A stretch of DNA of 64,000 nucleotides from Streptomyces sp. CB02980. Its GTDB lineage: Bacteria; Actinomycetota; Actinomycetes; Streptomycetales; Streptomycetaceae. The notes under the pieces are model-generated. The model was not told the origin of the DNA. It made no database searches and worked only from the letters and a program-made list of their open reading frames with translations. The number at the start of each line of letters is the position of its first letter. The stretch's first letter is position 1. Of this stretch, positions 1 through 8,439 are shown in pieces. The DNA is taken from positions 28,382 through 92,381 of the forward strand of contig NZ_JACSCH020000004.1 in NCBI RefSeq assembly GCF_014451325.2, given 5' to 3'. The translations under genes were made by a program, and so were the position numbers.

Positions 1-1678
1 GGGCGTCCTCCGCCACCTCCGTCGCGGCGAAGACGATCCCGTCGGCGACGACGGGCCGGGTGACCCAGAAGCCCTGCGGCCCCGCGGCCGGCTTCTCCCA
101 GCGCACCTTCCCCGTGCGCGCGTCGCGGACCTGGAGGGAGTCACCGGCGACGAGGACCACGATGCCGTCGTGGACCGTGGGACGCGTGGCGTCTCCGGCC
201 GTGAAGGGGAAGCCCTTGGGGCTGACGTAGGTCTCGCCGGGCGTGCCCTCGGGGGTCGGGACGTCCCACAGCTTCTTGCCGCTCGCCGGGTCCAGCGCCT
301 CGTACCGCCCGTCCGTGGTCCGGCAGACGAGCACCTTCTCGCCGGCCGAGCAGCCGAACGCCGAGGTGCCGAGCTTCGCCTGCCAGGGCTTCCAGCCGAC
401 CGGGCGCTGGGCGGTGTTCTGCGGGACGACACCGGAGGCGTCGGCGAGGCCCCGGTCGTCGACGCCCGCGATCCGGGGGGCCACGGGCGCGGCGGGCGGC
501 GCCGCCTTCGAGGGCTGCGGCTTCTTCGGCGCGTCCTCCGGCCACAGCAGATAGGTGCCGAGGCCACCGGCCACGACGGTCAGGGCCACGGCGGCCGCGA
601 CCAGCAGGCGCCGGCGCCGACGGCCGGGCGCGCCGCTCGCGCCGCTTGTGCCGGTCCCGGTGGTCCCGGCCGGCGCGGAGGCCGGCGCCTGCGTCGCCGC
701 CGAGTGGAGACCGGGTGCCGCCGGGTTCGCCGCCGGGTTCCCGGGGCCGGCTGCCGGGGCGGCCTCCAGGAGCGGCCCGCCGGAGGCGACGAGCTGGGCG
801 AGCTCCGTCCCGTACTCGCCGATGTGGTCCCGCACCGGCCCGGGCCACGGGAAGACCTTGGGCGTGCCCCCGCCGAGCAGCTCCGCGAGCGCCTCCGGCG
901 TCGGCCGGTCCGCCGGGTCCAGGGCCAGGCAGGCGGCGACGACGCCGCGCAGCTCCTCCGGGACCCGGGCGAGGTCGGCCTCGGCCTGGGAGACCCGGTA
1001 CAGGACGGCGGCGAGCGGCCCGTCGCCGAAGGGGTCCTCGCCGGTCGCCGCGTAGCAGAGCAGCGAGCCGAGACAGAAGACGTCGGAGGCGGCGGTCACC
1101 CGCCGGGCGCCGGCCACGTGCTCGGGCGACATGAAGGAAGGGGTGCCGACCATCAGACCGGTGGCGGTCATGGTGGTGGCCGTGTTGCTGCGGGCGATGC
1201 CGAAGTCGATGAGACGGGGCCCGCCGACGGAGAGCATGACGTTGCCGGGCTTGAGGTCCCGGTGCAGGATCCCGGCCCGGTGCAGATCGGTGAGGGCCCG
1301 CGCGACGCCGGTGCCGAGCGCGCGGACGGTGTCCACGGGCAGGGCGCCGCCGCGCCGGACGGCCTGCGAGAGGCTGGGCCCGGGGACGTACGCGGTGGCC
1401 AGCCAGGGCACCTCGGCGTCGGCGTCGCCGCCGAGCGGGGCGGCGGCGTACGCGCTGTCGACGAGCGAGGCGACCCGTATCTCCCGGCGGAAGCGGTCCC
1501 GGAAGGCGGGGTCGCCGGCGACGTCACGCCGCACGGTCTTCACGGCGACGAAGGTGCCGTCCGCGCCGGAACCGCCCCGCCCGAGGAAGACCTCGCCCAT
1601 CCCGCCGGCCCCGAGCCTGGCGAGCACTTCGTACGGTCCTATCAGGCGTGGTGCGCCCTCACGCAACGGTCCCAGCAC
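1..1678 (-). CDS. Ser/Thr protein kinase with PQQ-type sensor domain, 3' end outside window
   Basis: Membrane-bound eukaryotic-type (PknB-like) kinase that should phosphorylate Ser/Thr of target proteins. The first 270 or so residues carry the kinase fold: glycine loop GAGGMGEVF, catalytic HRDLKPGN at about residues 139-146, IDFG as the metal-binding motif, and SPEH in the activation segment. A Pro/Ala/Thr-rich linker follows, then one membrane helix near residues 355-378. The extracytoplasmic part shows PQQ/beta-propeller blades (GKKLWDV, GKVRWEK) and runs off the left edge still open. The GTG start is preceded by GGGGGA about nine bases upstream; no in-frame ATG fits better. The ligand of the propeller is unknown. 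The kinase assignment is secure; the substrate cannot be inferred. Confidence 0.9.
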   Translation of the reverse strand, partial: MLGPLREGAPRLIGPYEVLARLGAGGMGEVFLGRGGSGADGTFVAVKTVRRDVAGDPAFRDRFRREIRVASLVDSAYAAAPLGGDADAEVPWLATAYVPGPSLSQAVRRGGALPVDTVRALGTGVARALTDLHRAGILHRDLKPGNVMLSVGGPRLIDFGIARSNTATTMTATGLMVGTPSFMSPEHVAGARRVTAASDVFCLGSLLCYAATGEDPFGDGPLAAVLYRVSQAEADLARVPEELRGVVAACLALDPADRPTPEALAELLGGGTPKVFPWPGPVRDHIGEYGTELAQLVASGGPLLEAAPAAGPGNPAANPAAPGLHSAATQAPASAPAGTTGTGTSGASGAPGRRRRRLLVAAAVALTVVAGGLGTYLLWPEDAPKKPQPSKAAPPAAPVAPRIAGVDDRGLADASGVVPQNTAQRPVGWKPWQAKLGTSAFGCSAGEKVLVCRTTDGRYEALDPASGKKLWDVPTPEGTPGETYVSPKGFPFTAGDATRPTVHDGIVVLVAGDSLQVRDARTGKVRWEKPAAGPQGFWVTRPVVADGIVFAATEVAEDA

Positions 1679-1747
1679 TTCGCCATCCCCCTTGTGACGC
1701 GATGTCAGGCCGCATCATGCCTCATCGGCACAGGACGTGTGCGTGCA

Positions 1748-1852
1748 GCGCGAAGGGCCGGCCCCCGGTGCACGAAGGGCGGCCCCCGGTGCGCGAAGGA
1801 CGGCCCCAGTGCACGAAGGACGGCCCCGGTGCGCGAAGGGCCGGCCCCCAGT
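1748..1852. repeat. Five imperfect tandem copies of half a terminator stem
   Basis: Units of 20-22 bases begin at 1748, 1770, 1791, 1811 and 1831, each reading close to GCGCGAAGGGCCGGCCCCCG with alternating GCGC/GCAC starts. The last unit is the left arm of the hairpin at 1834-1868. The array looks like serial duplication of one arm of the greA terminator. Confidence 0.85.
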
Positions 1853-1868
1853 GGGGGCCGGCCCTTCG
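1834..1868 (-). terminator. Hairpin downstream of greA
   Basis: Perfect 16-bp stem (1834-1849 pairing with 1853-1868) with a 3-nt loop, 15 bases past the greA stop. There is no T-run, as is usual in Streptomyces. Nearby repeats could offer alternative left arms. Confidence 0.75.
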
Positions 1869-1883
1869 TGGAGAGCAGGTGCC

Positions 1884-2381
1884 TCAGCCGGTGTACGGCT
1901 TCGCGCTGAGGATCTTGACCGTGGCCTTCTTGCCGTTCGGCAGCTCGTACTCGGCGTCGGCACCGGCCTTCTTGCCGTTGACACCGACGCCGAGCGGCGA
2001 CTGCGGCGAGTAGGTCTCGATGTCGCCGCTCGCGTACTCGCGGGAGGCGAGCAGGAAGGTCATCGTGTCGTTCTCGTCGCCGTCGAAGGCGATCGTGACG
2101 ACCATGCCCGGCTCGACGACGCCGTCGTCCGCCGGAGCCTCGCCGACCTTGGCGTGCTCGAGGAGCTGGGTCAGCTGCCGGATGCGGAGCTCCTGCTTGC
2201 CCTGCTCCTCCTTGGCCGCGTGGTACCCGCCGTTCTCGCGCAGGTCCCCCTCTTCGCGGGCGGCGGCGATCTTGATGGTGATCTCCGTGCGCGCGGGACC
2301 AGACAGGTACTCAAGCTCGTCCTTGAGCTTGCTGTACGCCTCCTGGGTGAGCCAGGTGACGTTGTCGCTGGTCTGGGTCAC
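1884..2381 (-). CDS. greA: Transcription elongation factor GreA
   Basis: Rescues backtracked RNA polymerase by stimulating cleavage of the 3' end of the transcript in the secondary channel. The 165-residue protein has the usual two-part build: an N-terminal antiparallel coiled coil with the acidic tip segment EEGDLRENGGYHAAKEEQ, and a C-terminal FKBP-like domain ending in SAKPYTG. The length is normal for actinobacterial GreA. The GTG start is chosen because GAGGAG lies just upstream; a further upstream in-frame start at 2411 would put that site inside the coding region. It is probably a single-gene unit, ending at the hairpin at 1834-1868. Confidence 0.96.
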   Translation of the reverse strand: MTQTSDNVTWLTQEAYSKLKDELEYLSGPARTEITIKIAAAREEGDLRENGGYHAAKEEQGKQELRIRQLTQLLEHAKVGEAPADDGVVEPGMVVTIAFDGDENDTMTFLLASREYASGDIETYSPQSPLGVGVNGKKAGADAEYELPNGKKATVKILSAKPYTG

Positions 2382-2512
2382 AGGTGCTCCTCGTAGGTAC
2401 TGGGAATACAAAGCATCGCCCTACACGGGAAAGCTCTGCTGTCCCGGGTGGGCGAAACCACGAGCCTAACAATGAGTGGCGAAAAGCGGGAGGACATAAC
2501 CATCGGGATGGC

Positions 2513-2536
2513 GTCACCCCAGGTCACCGGGGTGAC
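2513..2536 (-). terminator. Hairpin after the DUF4307 gene
   Basis: Inverted repeat GTCACCCC/GGGGTGAC with an 8-nt loop, about 35 bases beyond the stop of the DUF4307 gene and before the greA promoter region. It could also be an operator for greA. Confidence 0.4.
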
Positions 2537-2570
2537 TCGCCGGGACTCGACACCCGGTCCCTACCCACCG

Positions 2571-2972
2571 CTACCGAGCCGTACACCCCATGAGCTCCGC
2601 GCTGGTGGCGCGGGCGGTCGTGCGCAGCGAGTAGACGCGGTCGACCCGGCTCGCGGGCTCGTCGACCCGGACGTCCTTGCGGGCCACCTCGGCGCCGTCC
2701 TCGGAGCGGGAGCGCAGGGTGCAGACGCCCTTGACGCCCTCGTCCTTGCGGATCTCCAGGTGCACCTGCACCTCGGTGGAGCTCACCACGTCGAACTTGA
2801 TCATCTCGGCGCTGATCTTGCTGTCGACGACGTAGTGCCAGCCGAACCAGCCCATCATGCCGAGGAAGAGGACACCGAGCACCGCGCCCGTGATCTTGAG
2901 CTTGCGGTCGGCCGCCTCGTCCGCGGAGCGTCCGTAGCGCCCCTCGGGCAGCTGCTCTCGCACCGCGCTCAT
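2571..2972 (-). CDS. DUF4307 small membrane protein
   Basis: A 133-residue protein with one N-terminal membrane helix (about residues 27-47, ITGAVLGVLFLGMMGWFGWH) preceded by a short charged cytoplasmic head. A predicted extracytoplasmic beta-rich domain holds a Cys pair, in VKGVCTLRS and near the C-terminus in MGCTAR. This matches the DUF4307 family of actinobacteria, which has no assigned function. The ATG start has GAGAGGA six bases upstream. It is divergent from mca with about 98 bp between, an arrangement I recall as conserved in Streptomyces. A role connected to mycothiol or envelope redox state would be guesswork. Confidence 0.8.
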   Translation of the reverse strand: MSAVREQLPEGRYGRSADEAADRKLKITGAVLGVLFLGMMGWFGWHYVVDSKISAEMIKFDVVSSTEVQVHLEIRKDEGVKGVCTLRSRSEDGAEVARKDVRVDEPASRVDRVYSLRTTARATSAELMGCTAR

Positions 2973-3070
2973 GATCGATCCTCTCGAAGCCGGGGGTGGC
3001 GGAATTTTCACTCCCCCGATTCCGTCACTATAGAGACCACGCTCCGCGTCGAATCACTGAGGATCGAGTC

Positions 3071-3952
3071 TTGACTGAGCAGCTGCGACTGATGGCCGTT
3101 CACGCCCACCCCGACGACGAGTCGAGCAAGGGTGCGGCCACGATGGCCAAGTACGTGTCCGAGGGGGTGGACGTCATGGTCGTGACGTGCACGGGCGGCG
3201 AGCGCGGCTCGGTCCTGAATCCCCAGCTCCAGGGTGACGCCTATATCGAGGCGAACATCCACGAGGTGCGCCGCAAGGAGATGGACGAGGCCCGCGAGAT
3301 CCTCGGCGTCTCCCAGGAGTGGCTGGGCTTCGTCGACTCGGGCCTGCCCGAGGGCGACCCGCTGCCGCCGCTCCCCGAGGGCTGCTTCGCCCTGGAGGAC
3401 GTCGACACCGCGGCCGGGGAACTGGTCCGCAAGATCCGCTCCTTCCGTCCGCAGGTCGTCACGACCTACGACGAGAACGGCGGATACCCGCACCCCGACC
3501 ACATCATGACCCACAAGATCACGATGGTGGCCTTCGACGGTGCGACCGACACCGAGAAGTTCCCGGAGGCCGAGTTCGGCCCGTCCTGGCAGCCCCTGAA
3601 GCTCTACTACAACCAGGGCTTCAACCGTCCCCGCACGGTCGCCCTGCACGAGGCGCTCCTCTCGCGCGGCCTGGAGTCCCCGTACGGCGAGTGGCTGGAG
3701 CGCTGGAAGGAGTTCGGGGGCAAGGAGCGGACGCTGACCACCCACGTGCCCTGCGCGGAGTTCTTCGAGATCCGCGACAAGGCCCTGATCGCCCACCGCA
3801 CCCAGATCGACCCCGACGGCGGCTGGTTCCGGGTCCCGATGGACATCCAGAAGGAGGTCTGGCCGACGGAGGAGTACGAGCTCAGCAAGGCGCTGGTGCC
3901 GACCTCCCTCCCCGAGGAAGATCTCTTCGCGGGCATCCGCGACAATGCCTGA
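3071..3952 (+). CDS. mca: Mycothiol S-conjugate amidase
   Basis: Zinc hydrolase that cleaves mycothiol S-conjugates of electrophiles and antibiotics into GlcN-inositol and a mercapturic acid for export. It belongs to the MshB/LmbE (PIG-L) fold. Zinc ligands appear as AHPDDE near the N-terminus and HPDH around residue 147. The 293-residue length fits Mca. Mca rather than MshB is indicated by the segments TCTGGERGSVLNP and YDENGGYPHPDHIMTH. The start is TTG at 3071 with GAGGA upstream; the reading frame is open further upstream but has no better site. The next small gene overlaps its stop codon, so the two are probably co-transcribed. Confidence 0.95.
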   Translation: MTEQLRLMAVHAHPDDESSKGAATMAKYVSEGVDVMVVTCTGGERGSVLNPQLQGDAYIEANIHEVRRKEMDEAREILGVSQEWLGFVDSGLPEGDPLPPLPEGCFALEDVDTAAGELVRKIRSFRPQVVTTYDENGGYPHPDHIMTHKITMVAFDGATDTEKFPEAEFGPSWQPLKLYYNQGFNRPRTVALHEALLSRGLESPYGEWLERWKEFGGKERTLTTHVPCAEFFEIRDKALIAHRTQIDPDGGWFRVPMDIQKEVWPTEEYELSKALVPTSLPEEDLFAGIRDNA

Positions 3953-4190
3953 CATGAGCGCACACCTGGCACTGACCCAGCTTGTCCCCTTCGCCGCCGA
4001 AGAGCTGGACGAGAACAAGGTGACCCCCGGCGTCCTCGGCTTCGTCGTCTTCGCGGTGCTGGCCGTCGCGGTCTGGCAGCTGATGAAGTCGATGAACCGC
4101 CACATGGGCAAGGTCGACTTCGAGGAGGCCCCCGACCCGGCCGCCGCCCCGGAGACCCCGGCCGCCTCGGCCGGCCCCGCCGGCAAGTAG
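3945..4190 (+). CDS. Small membrane protein downstream of mca
   Basis: An 81-residue protein (or 78 residues from the ATG at 3954) with one membrane helix, GVLGFVVFAVLAVAVWQLMK, followed by a basic patch and an Ala/Pro-rich C-terminal tail. It overlaps the mca stop by eight bases, which suggests translational coupling. I do not recognise a domain. Small proteins of this type follow mca in other streptomycetes as I recall, so it is a real gene of unknown role, perhaps an anchor or partner for Mca or a neighbouring membrane process. Confidence 0.75.
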   Translation: MPDMSAHLALTQLVPFAAEELDENKVTPGVLGFVVFAVLAVAVWQLMKSMNRHMGKVDFEEAPDPAAAPETPAASAGPAGK

Positions 4191-4197
4191 CCGACCC

Positions 4198-4236
4198 GCC
4201 CCCGGGCCCGTACCCCAGCGGTACGGGCCCGGGGGC
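4198..4236 (+). terminator. Terminator after mca operon
   Basis: Perfect 17-bp stem (4198-4214 with 4220-4236) and a 5-nt loop, seven bases past the stop at 4190. It lies between convergent genes and may serve both strands. Confidence 0.85.
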
Positions 4237-4301
4237 GCCGTCGTGCGACGGCGGGCCGTCCCGGCGGCACGGGCCCGGGGATGCCGTCGTGGAACGGCGG
4301 G

Positions 4302-7300
4302 CTACCCCGCCGGCACCCCCAGGACCTCCCGGGCGTGCCGGTTCGGCACCATGCCCAGGTCCCAGGCCTGCCAGGGCGTCGACGGGTGGATGCCCCGGCC
4401 CAGGATCACCGCGTACGCCTCGGCGCAGTCGTCGAGCCGCGGGTCGCGCGCCGGATGCCGGTCCGCGACCAGCGCCGCGAGCTCCTCGCGCGCCGTGACC
4501 GTCCCCGGCTCCGGGCTCCCCTGGACCGCGTGCGGGAGCAGCGCGCAGCGCAGGAAGCGGGCCCAGTCCGCGCCCCGCAGGTCGCCGTACGTGCCGAACA
4601 GCGCACGGGCCTCGTCGCACAGCCCGAGCGCCTGTGGCACCCGGGCGTTGCCGGCGTCGATGATCGCCAGCTCCAGGGAGGTCCAGGCCTCCCCGTGCGG
4701 CACCCCGATCCGGTGGAAGTCCGCCCGCGCGTCCACGAGCAGCTGCCGGGCGAAGCCCGAATTGCGCAGACCGCCGGTGCGGGCCGCGAGCTGGTCGCGG
4801 GTGACCCGCCCCGAATGATGCCGGGCGCTGGCCAGCCCGTACACGTCCCGCATCCGCGAGAACATCGTCCGCGCCCTGCCCAGCTCCCGCACCGCGTCGT
4901 CCCGGTCGCCGCGCTCCTCCAGCGCATGGGCCAGATGGAACAGCGTCCACGCCTCCCCGCGCGCGTCCTCTTGCTCCCGGTGCCGGGCGAGCGCCCCGCG
5001 CAGCCCCTCGACCGCCGGTTCGGCGTCCCCGGCGGCGAGCCGCGCCCTGGCCAGCTGGGTCAGCGCCCAGGCCTCGCCGCGCCCGTCGTGGATCCGCCCG
5101 TAGCCGTCGAGGGCCTCCCGCAGCCCGGCCTCCGCGCCCCGCACGTCCCCCCGCAGCAGCAGCACCTGGCCCCGCTGGAAGTGCGCCCACGCCTGGCCGT
5201 GCGGGGACTCGTGCTCCCGGTGCAGCGCGAGCGACCGGTCGAGCAGCGCCGTCGCCTCCGCCAGGTTCCCCCGGTCCCGCTCCACGGCCGCGAGCGCGTG
5301 CAGCGTCCAGCCGCGGTCGGCGGCGAGCGCCTCCGGCTCCTGGAGCGCGAGCGCCTCCCGCAGCCGGGCCGCCGCGTCCGTGAGCCGGCCCTGGTGGTGC
5401 AGGGTGATGCCGAGCGAGCAGAGCGCGAGCGCCGCCCCCGGGTCCTGATGGGCCTCCTGGTAGAGCGACACCACGGACGTCAGGGTCGTCCGCGCCTTGT
5501 CGAGCTCGCCGAGCTGCCGGGCCGCGATGCCGGTCCGCCACTGCACCGAGCGGGACAGCTGGCCCTGCCCGACGGACTCGGCCAGTTCGTTGATCTCGCC
5601 GAGCCGGTAGAGGTCGCCGCGCAGCAGGCAGTGGTCGCAGAGCGCGCCCAGCAGATCGAGCACGGTCTGCTGGTCGACGCCCTCCGTGTGCCGCAGGGCC
5701 GCCGTGATGAAGCTGGACTCCTCGTCGAGCCAGCTCAGGGCCGCCTCAAGGGAACCGAAGCCGTGCCCGTCGAAACGGTCGGCGCGGGTCGACATCTTGC
5801 CGTCGACCATCCGGATCACCGCGTCCGCGAGCTCCGCGTAGTTCCGTATCAACCGCTCCTGCGCCGCCGCGATCTCCGCCGCGTCCTCCTCGTCGAGGAG
5901 CCGGGCCGCCGCGAAGCCGCGCACCGCGTCGTGCAACCGGTACCGCTCCCCGCGCACCGGGGCGAGCAGCCCCGCGCCGGCCAGCTCCCGCAGCAGCCGG
6001 GCGCCCTCGGCGCCGCTTCCGTCGAGCAGCGCGGCGGCGGCCGCCGCACCGAGGGAGGCCCGTCCGGCGAGAGACAGGCGCCGGAGCAGCCGCCGCGCCT
6101 CGTCGTCGAGATCGACGAAGTACCGTGCCCACAGGGCACGTTCGACCGGACCGTCCCCCGAGCCCGGTCGGCCGAGCACCTCCGCGAGATCGTCCATGGA
6201 CCTCCGGTGCAGCAGGGAACCCGCCGCCCGCAGCGCCAGCGGAAGTCCACCGCACAGCTCCCGGATCCGGTCGAACGCCTCCGCGTCGTACGGGCCGGGG
6301 TCCGGCGCCCCGCCCGCCGCCCGCAACAGCTCCTCCGCCCCGGCCGCGTCGAGCGCCGCCACCGGCAGGACGTGCGCGGCCACGTCCCCCAGGTCCAGCG
6401 GCTCCCGGCAGGTCACGAGGACCAGACTCTCGGAACGCTCCGGCAGCAGCGCCCGCACCTGGGCCGCGTCCACGGCGTCGTCCAGGATCACCGTCACCGG
6501 CACCCCGGTCAGCTGCCGCTGGTACAACTCCGTGAGCCGCGCCACCTGTTGGTCCGCCGTGGCGCCCTCCCGGAAGAGGAGCCGCTCGCGCGGGGCGCCG
6601 AGCCGGTTGAGCAGATGGAGCAGCGCCTCCCGGGTCGCGAGGGGCCGCTCACCGCTCGCGCCTCCCCGCAGGTCCACCACGCACGCGCCGCGGAACTGGT
6701 CGCGGAGCGCGTGCGCCGCCCGTACCGCGAGCGCCGTCCGCCCGGACCCGGGCTCCCCGTGCAGCAGGACCACCGTCGGCCGGGTCTCCGCCGAGGCGCG
6801 CCCCGTCTGCACCCACCGGGTGATCCGGGCCAGCTCCTCCCGCCGGCCCGCGAAGTCCCCGCCGGGGTCGGGCAGATGCCCGAAGGACCGCTCGAGTACG
6901 GCCCGCCGCCGGGCCGCCGCGCTCCGATCGGCCCCGCGCAGCCGCTCGGGCCGTGACACCACCGCCCGTCGGTCCCAGGAGGACCGTTCTTCCGCGTCGG
7001 TCGGGGGTGCGTCCCCGTTCCCGCCGGTGGGCGCCACCCGCTCCCGCTCCAGGAACGGGCGCATGCCCCGTACCTCCAGAGCCGTCAGCCAGCGCGCCCG
7101 CGCCGCCTCGACGGCACCGTCCGGCACCGCCGCTGGTGCTGCCGCAGCCGCCGGCGCGACCTGCGCGGCCCGTCCCGCCGTCGCCTTCAGCACCGTCGCC
7201 GCCGCGCCCGCCACCGCCACCACGGCGCCGGCGCCGAGCGCCGTCCCCGTCGTCGTACCGAGCGCCAGGTCCGCGCCGACCGCGGCGACGGCCGCGACTC

Positions 7301-7556
7301 CGGCGACGAGCGCGGGACCGCCGAACACCGGACCGGAGGAACGGTTCGCCGTGGTCCGGGCGCCGGCCTTTCCCTTCTCCAGGGCCCGTACGTACGCCGC
7401 GTACTCCTCGCCCGCACCCGCAGCCATCGAGTCCAGTGCGGCGCGGCCCCGGGTGAGCAGGGTCTCCGCGCCCGGCCGGCTCCCGGAGCTTCGCAGCTCC
7501 TCCTCCACCGTCCGTTCCCACAGCCGCTCAGCCTCGGCCCGATGGCTGTCCTGCAT
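4302..7556 (-). CDS. STAND (NB-ARC) ATPase with TPR repeats
   Basis: A 1084-residue signal-transduction ATPase. Residues 1-90 are charged and followed by two Ala/Gly/Val-rich hydrophobic stretches (about residues 78-130), possibly membrane segments. The NTPase core starts near residue 220, with Walker A GEPGSGRT (about 263-270), Walker B VTVILDD and a winged-helix-like region. The C-terminal half is a long array of TPR units (for example WTLHALAAVERDRGNLAEA, AWAHFQRGQVLLLRGDVRGA). AfsR-type regulators share the NB-ARC-TPR part, but no SARP or other DNA-binding domain is visible here. The ATG start has GGAGGGGG upstream. It is divergent from the linaridin cluster and could sense or regulate it, but nothing in the sequence proves this. 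Confidence 0.8.
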   Translation of the reverse strand: MQDSHRAEAERLWERTVEEELRSSGSRPGAETLLTRGRAALDSMAAGAGEEYAAYVRALEKGKAGARTTANRSSGPVFGGPALVAGVAAVAAVGADLALGTTTGTALGAGAVVAVAGAAATVLKATAGRAAQVAPAAAAAPAAVPDGAVEAARARWLTALEVRGMRPFLERERVAPTGGNGDAPPTDAEERSSWDRRAVVSRPERLRGADRSAAARRRAVLERSFGHLPDPGGDFAGRREELARITRWVQTGRASAETRPTVVLLHGEPGSGRTALAVRAAHALRDQFRGACVVDLRGGASGERPLATREALLHLLNRLGAPRERLLFREGATADQQVARLTELYQRQLTGVPVTVILDDAVDAAQVRALLPERSESLVLVTCREPLDLGDVAAHVLPVAALDAAGAEELLRAAGGAPDPGPYDAEAFDRIRELCGGLPLALRAAGSLLHRRSMDDLAEVLGRPGSGDGPVERALWARYFVDLDDEARRLLRRLSLAGRASLGAAAAAALLDGSGAEGARLLRELAGAGLLAPVRGERYRLHDAVRGFAAARLLDEEDAAEIAAAQERLIRNYAELADAVIRMVDGKMSTRADRFDGHGFGSLEAALSWLDEESSFITAALRHTEGVDQQTVLDLLGALCDHCLLRGDLYRLGEINELAESVGQGQLSRSVQWRTGIAARQLGELDKARTTLTSVVSLYQEAHQDPGAALALCSLGITLHHQGRLTDAAARLREALALQEPEALAADRGWTLHALAAVERDRGNLAEATALLDRSLALHREHESPHGQAWAHFQRGQVLLLRGDVRGAEAGLREALDGYGRIHDGRGEAWALTQLARARLAAGDAEPAVEGLRGALARHREQEDARGEAWTLFHLAHALEERGDRDDAVRELGRARTMFSRMRDVYGLASARHHSGRVTRDQLAARTGGLRNSGFARQLLVDARADFHRIGVPHGEAWTSLELAIIDAGNARVPQALGLCDEARALFGTYGDLRGADWARFLRCALLPHAVQGSPEPGTVTAREELAALVADRHPARDPRLDDCAEAYAVILGRGIHPSTPWQAWDLGMVPNRHAREVLGVPAG

Positions 7557-8130
7557 GTGCGTCCCCCTCCGCGCGTGCCCCGACCATCCCGTCCCTGAGG
7601 CCCTGTCAGGACCCGGACGGTGCGCGTCCAGTGTGCTGTGCGGGGCGCGAAGGCGCGAGAGCGGAGAAGGGAGGGGAGGCGGCGGGACGGTCGACATGCC
7701 GAACGGCGAAGGGGGTTGTGGGTCGAGAACTGGCCGGATGCCGCGCGGGCCGGGCTCCCCGGGTCCCGGCACCCGGGGCTCCCGCGCCCGGCCCCCGGGT
7801 GGCGGGGCGCCCCCGCGCGGCGGCCCCTCAAACACCGTTCGCGGTCGGCGAAATCACCGCCCTCAATCTTCCGAGTCGCCCCGTATAAAGGATTCGTAGC
7901 GATGGCCGAAAAGAGCTGTCACTCCTGTTGCTTTCCAACTCCTGTGTTATATGCGGCGGTTGCCGGGTCAATTGCGCTTGACGAGTTCTTGAAGGTCTGC
8001 CTAAGGTCGGTCCGCAGCTTCCAGTTGCAAACGTTGTGCAGCGCGTTCACTCAGAGCGGGCGACGGGGGTGGCAACGTTCGATACGCCTGGACCATTCGC
8101 TCGCGTGACCACCGACGAAAGGTTAGTGAA
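7557..8130. other. Intergenic region upstream of the linaridin precursor
   Basis: No convincing gene in 574 bp. The left half (7557-7850) is very GC-rich and holds the promoter region of the minus-strand ATPase. From about 7850 the GC content drops sharply up to the precursor gene, typical of a promoter and leader. The only plus-strand frame (from 7902) has low GC in third positions and a TTA codon, so I regard it as non-coding. Confidence 0.6.
7978..8007 (+). promoter_or_regulatory. Candidate promoter of the cyp operon
   Basis: TTGACG (7978-7983) and TAAGGT (8002-8007) are separated by 18 bp, a good match to the vegetative -35/-10 pattern. This would give a leader of roughly 115 nt before the precursor start. 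The region is the most AT-rich of the locus. Confidence 0.4.
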
Positions 8131-8325
8131 GTGCGATCTGAAATGACTCTTACGAGCACGAATTCCGCTGAGGCTCTGGCGGCGCAGGACTTTGCGAACA
8201 CCGTTCTCAGCGCGGCGGCCCCGGGCTTCCACGCGGACTGCGAGACGCCGGCGATGGCCACCCCGGCCACGCCGACCGTCGCCCAGTTCGTGATCCAGGG
8301 AAGCACGATCTGCCTGGTCTGCTGA
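8131..8325 (+). CDS. cypA: Linaridin precursor peptide (cypemycin-type)
   Basis: A 64-residue RiPP precursor. Leader residues 1-42 contain FANTVL, a motif I recall as conserved in linaridin leaders, and end in [12 protein letters not shown]. The 22-residue core (from 8257) starts [10 protein letters not shown] and ends STICLVC. In cypemycin the core Thr residues become dehydrobutyrine, Ile residues become allo-Ile, the N-terminal Ala is dimethylated, and the C-terminal Cys is decarboxylated and joined to a dehydrated Cys as AviCys. Every residue required is present: four Thr, Cys at core positions 19 and 22, and N-terminal Ala. The core equals cypemycin as I remember it. The start is GTG at 8131 with GAAAGG nine bases upstream; ATG 8143 lacks a site. 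The decarboxylase, methyltransferase and transporter genes follow. Confidence 0.93.
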
Positions 8326-8342
8326 TGCGGGACTGAGCCTGC

Positions 8343-8379
8343 CGCCGGAGAGGCCCGTCACAACCGGGCCTCTCCGGCG
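8343..8379 (+). terminator. Hairpin between precursor and modification genes
   Basis: A 15-bp stem (8343-8357 with 8365-8379) with a 7-nt loop, 17 bases after the cypA stop and 60 bases before cypH. Position and strength suit a partial terminator or mRNA-stabilising hairpin that keeps precursor mRNA in excess over enzyme mRNA. Confidence 0.75.
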
Positions 8380-8439
8380 CGCGGTTCCGCAGTACTCACG
8401 ACGGCGGCCAGGTATGCGACGGGGGAGACGGACAATCCG

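Noticed and set aside
4281..6956. Long plus-strand open frame (891 codons) opposite the STAND ATPase
   Set aside because: Arg/Pro/Gly-rich antisense shadow of a clear gene; no motif and wrong codon pattern.
7902..8108. Plus-strand 68-codon frame with several Cys upstream of cypA, looking like a second precursor
   Set aside because: Third positions are AT-rich, a TTA codon is present, there is no ribosome site, and the candidate cyp promoter lies inside it.
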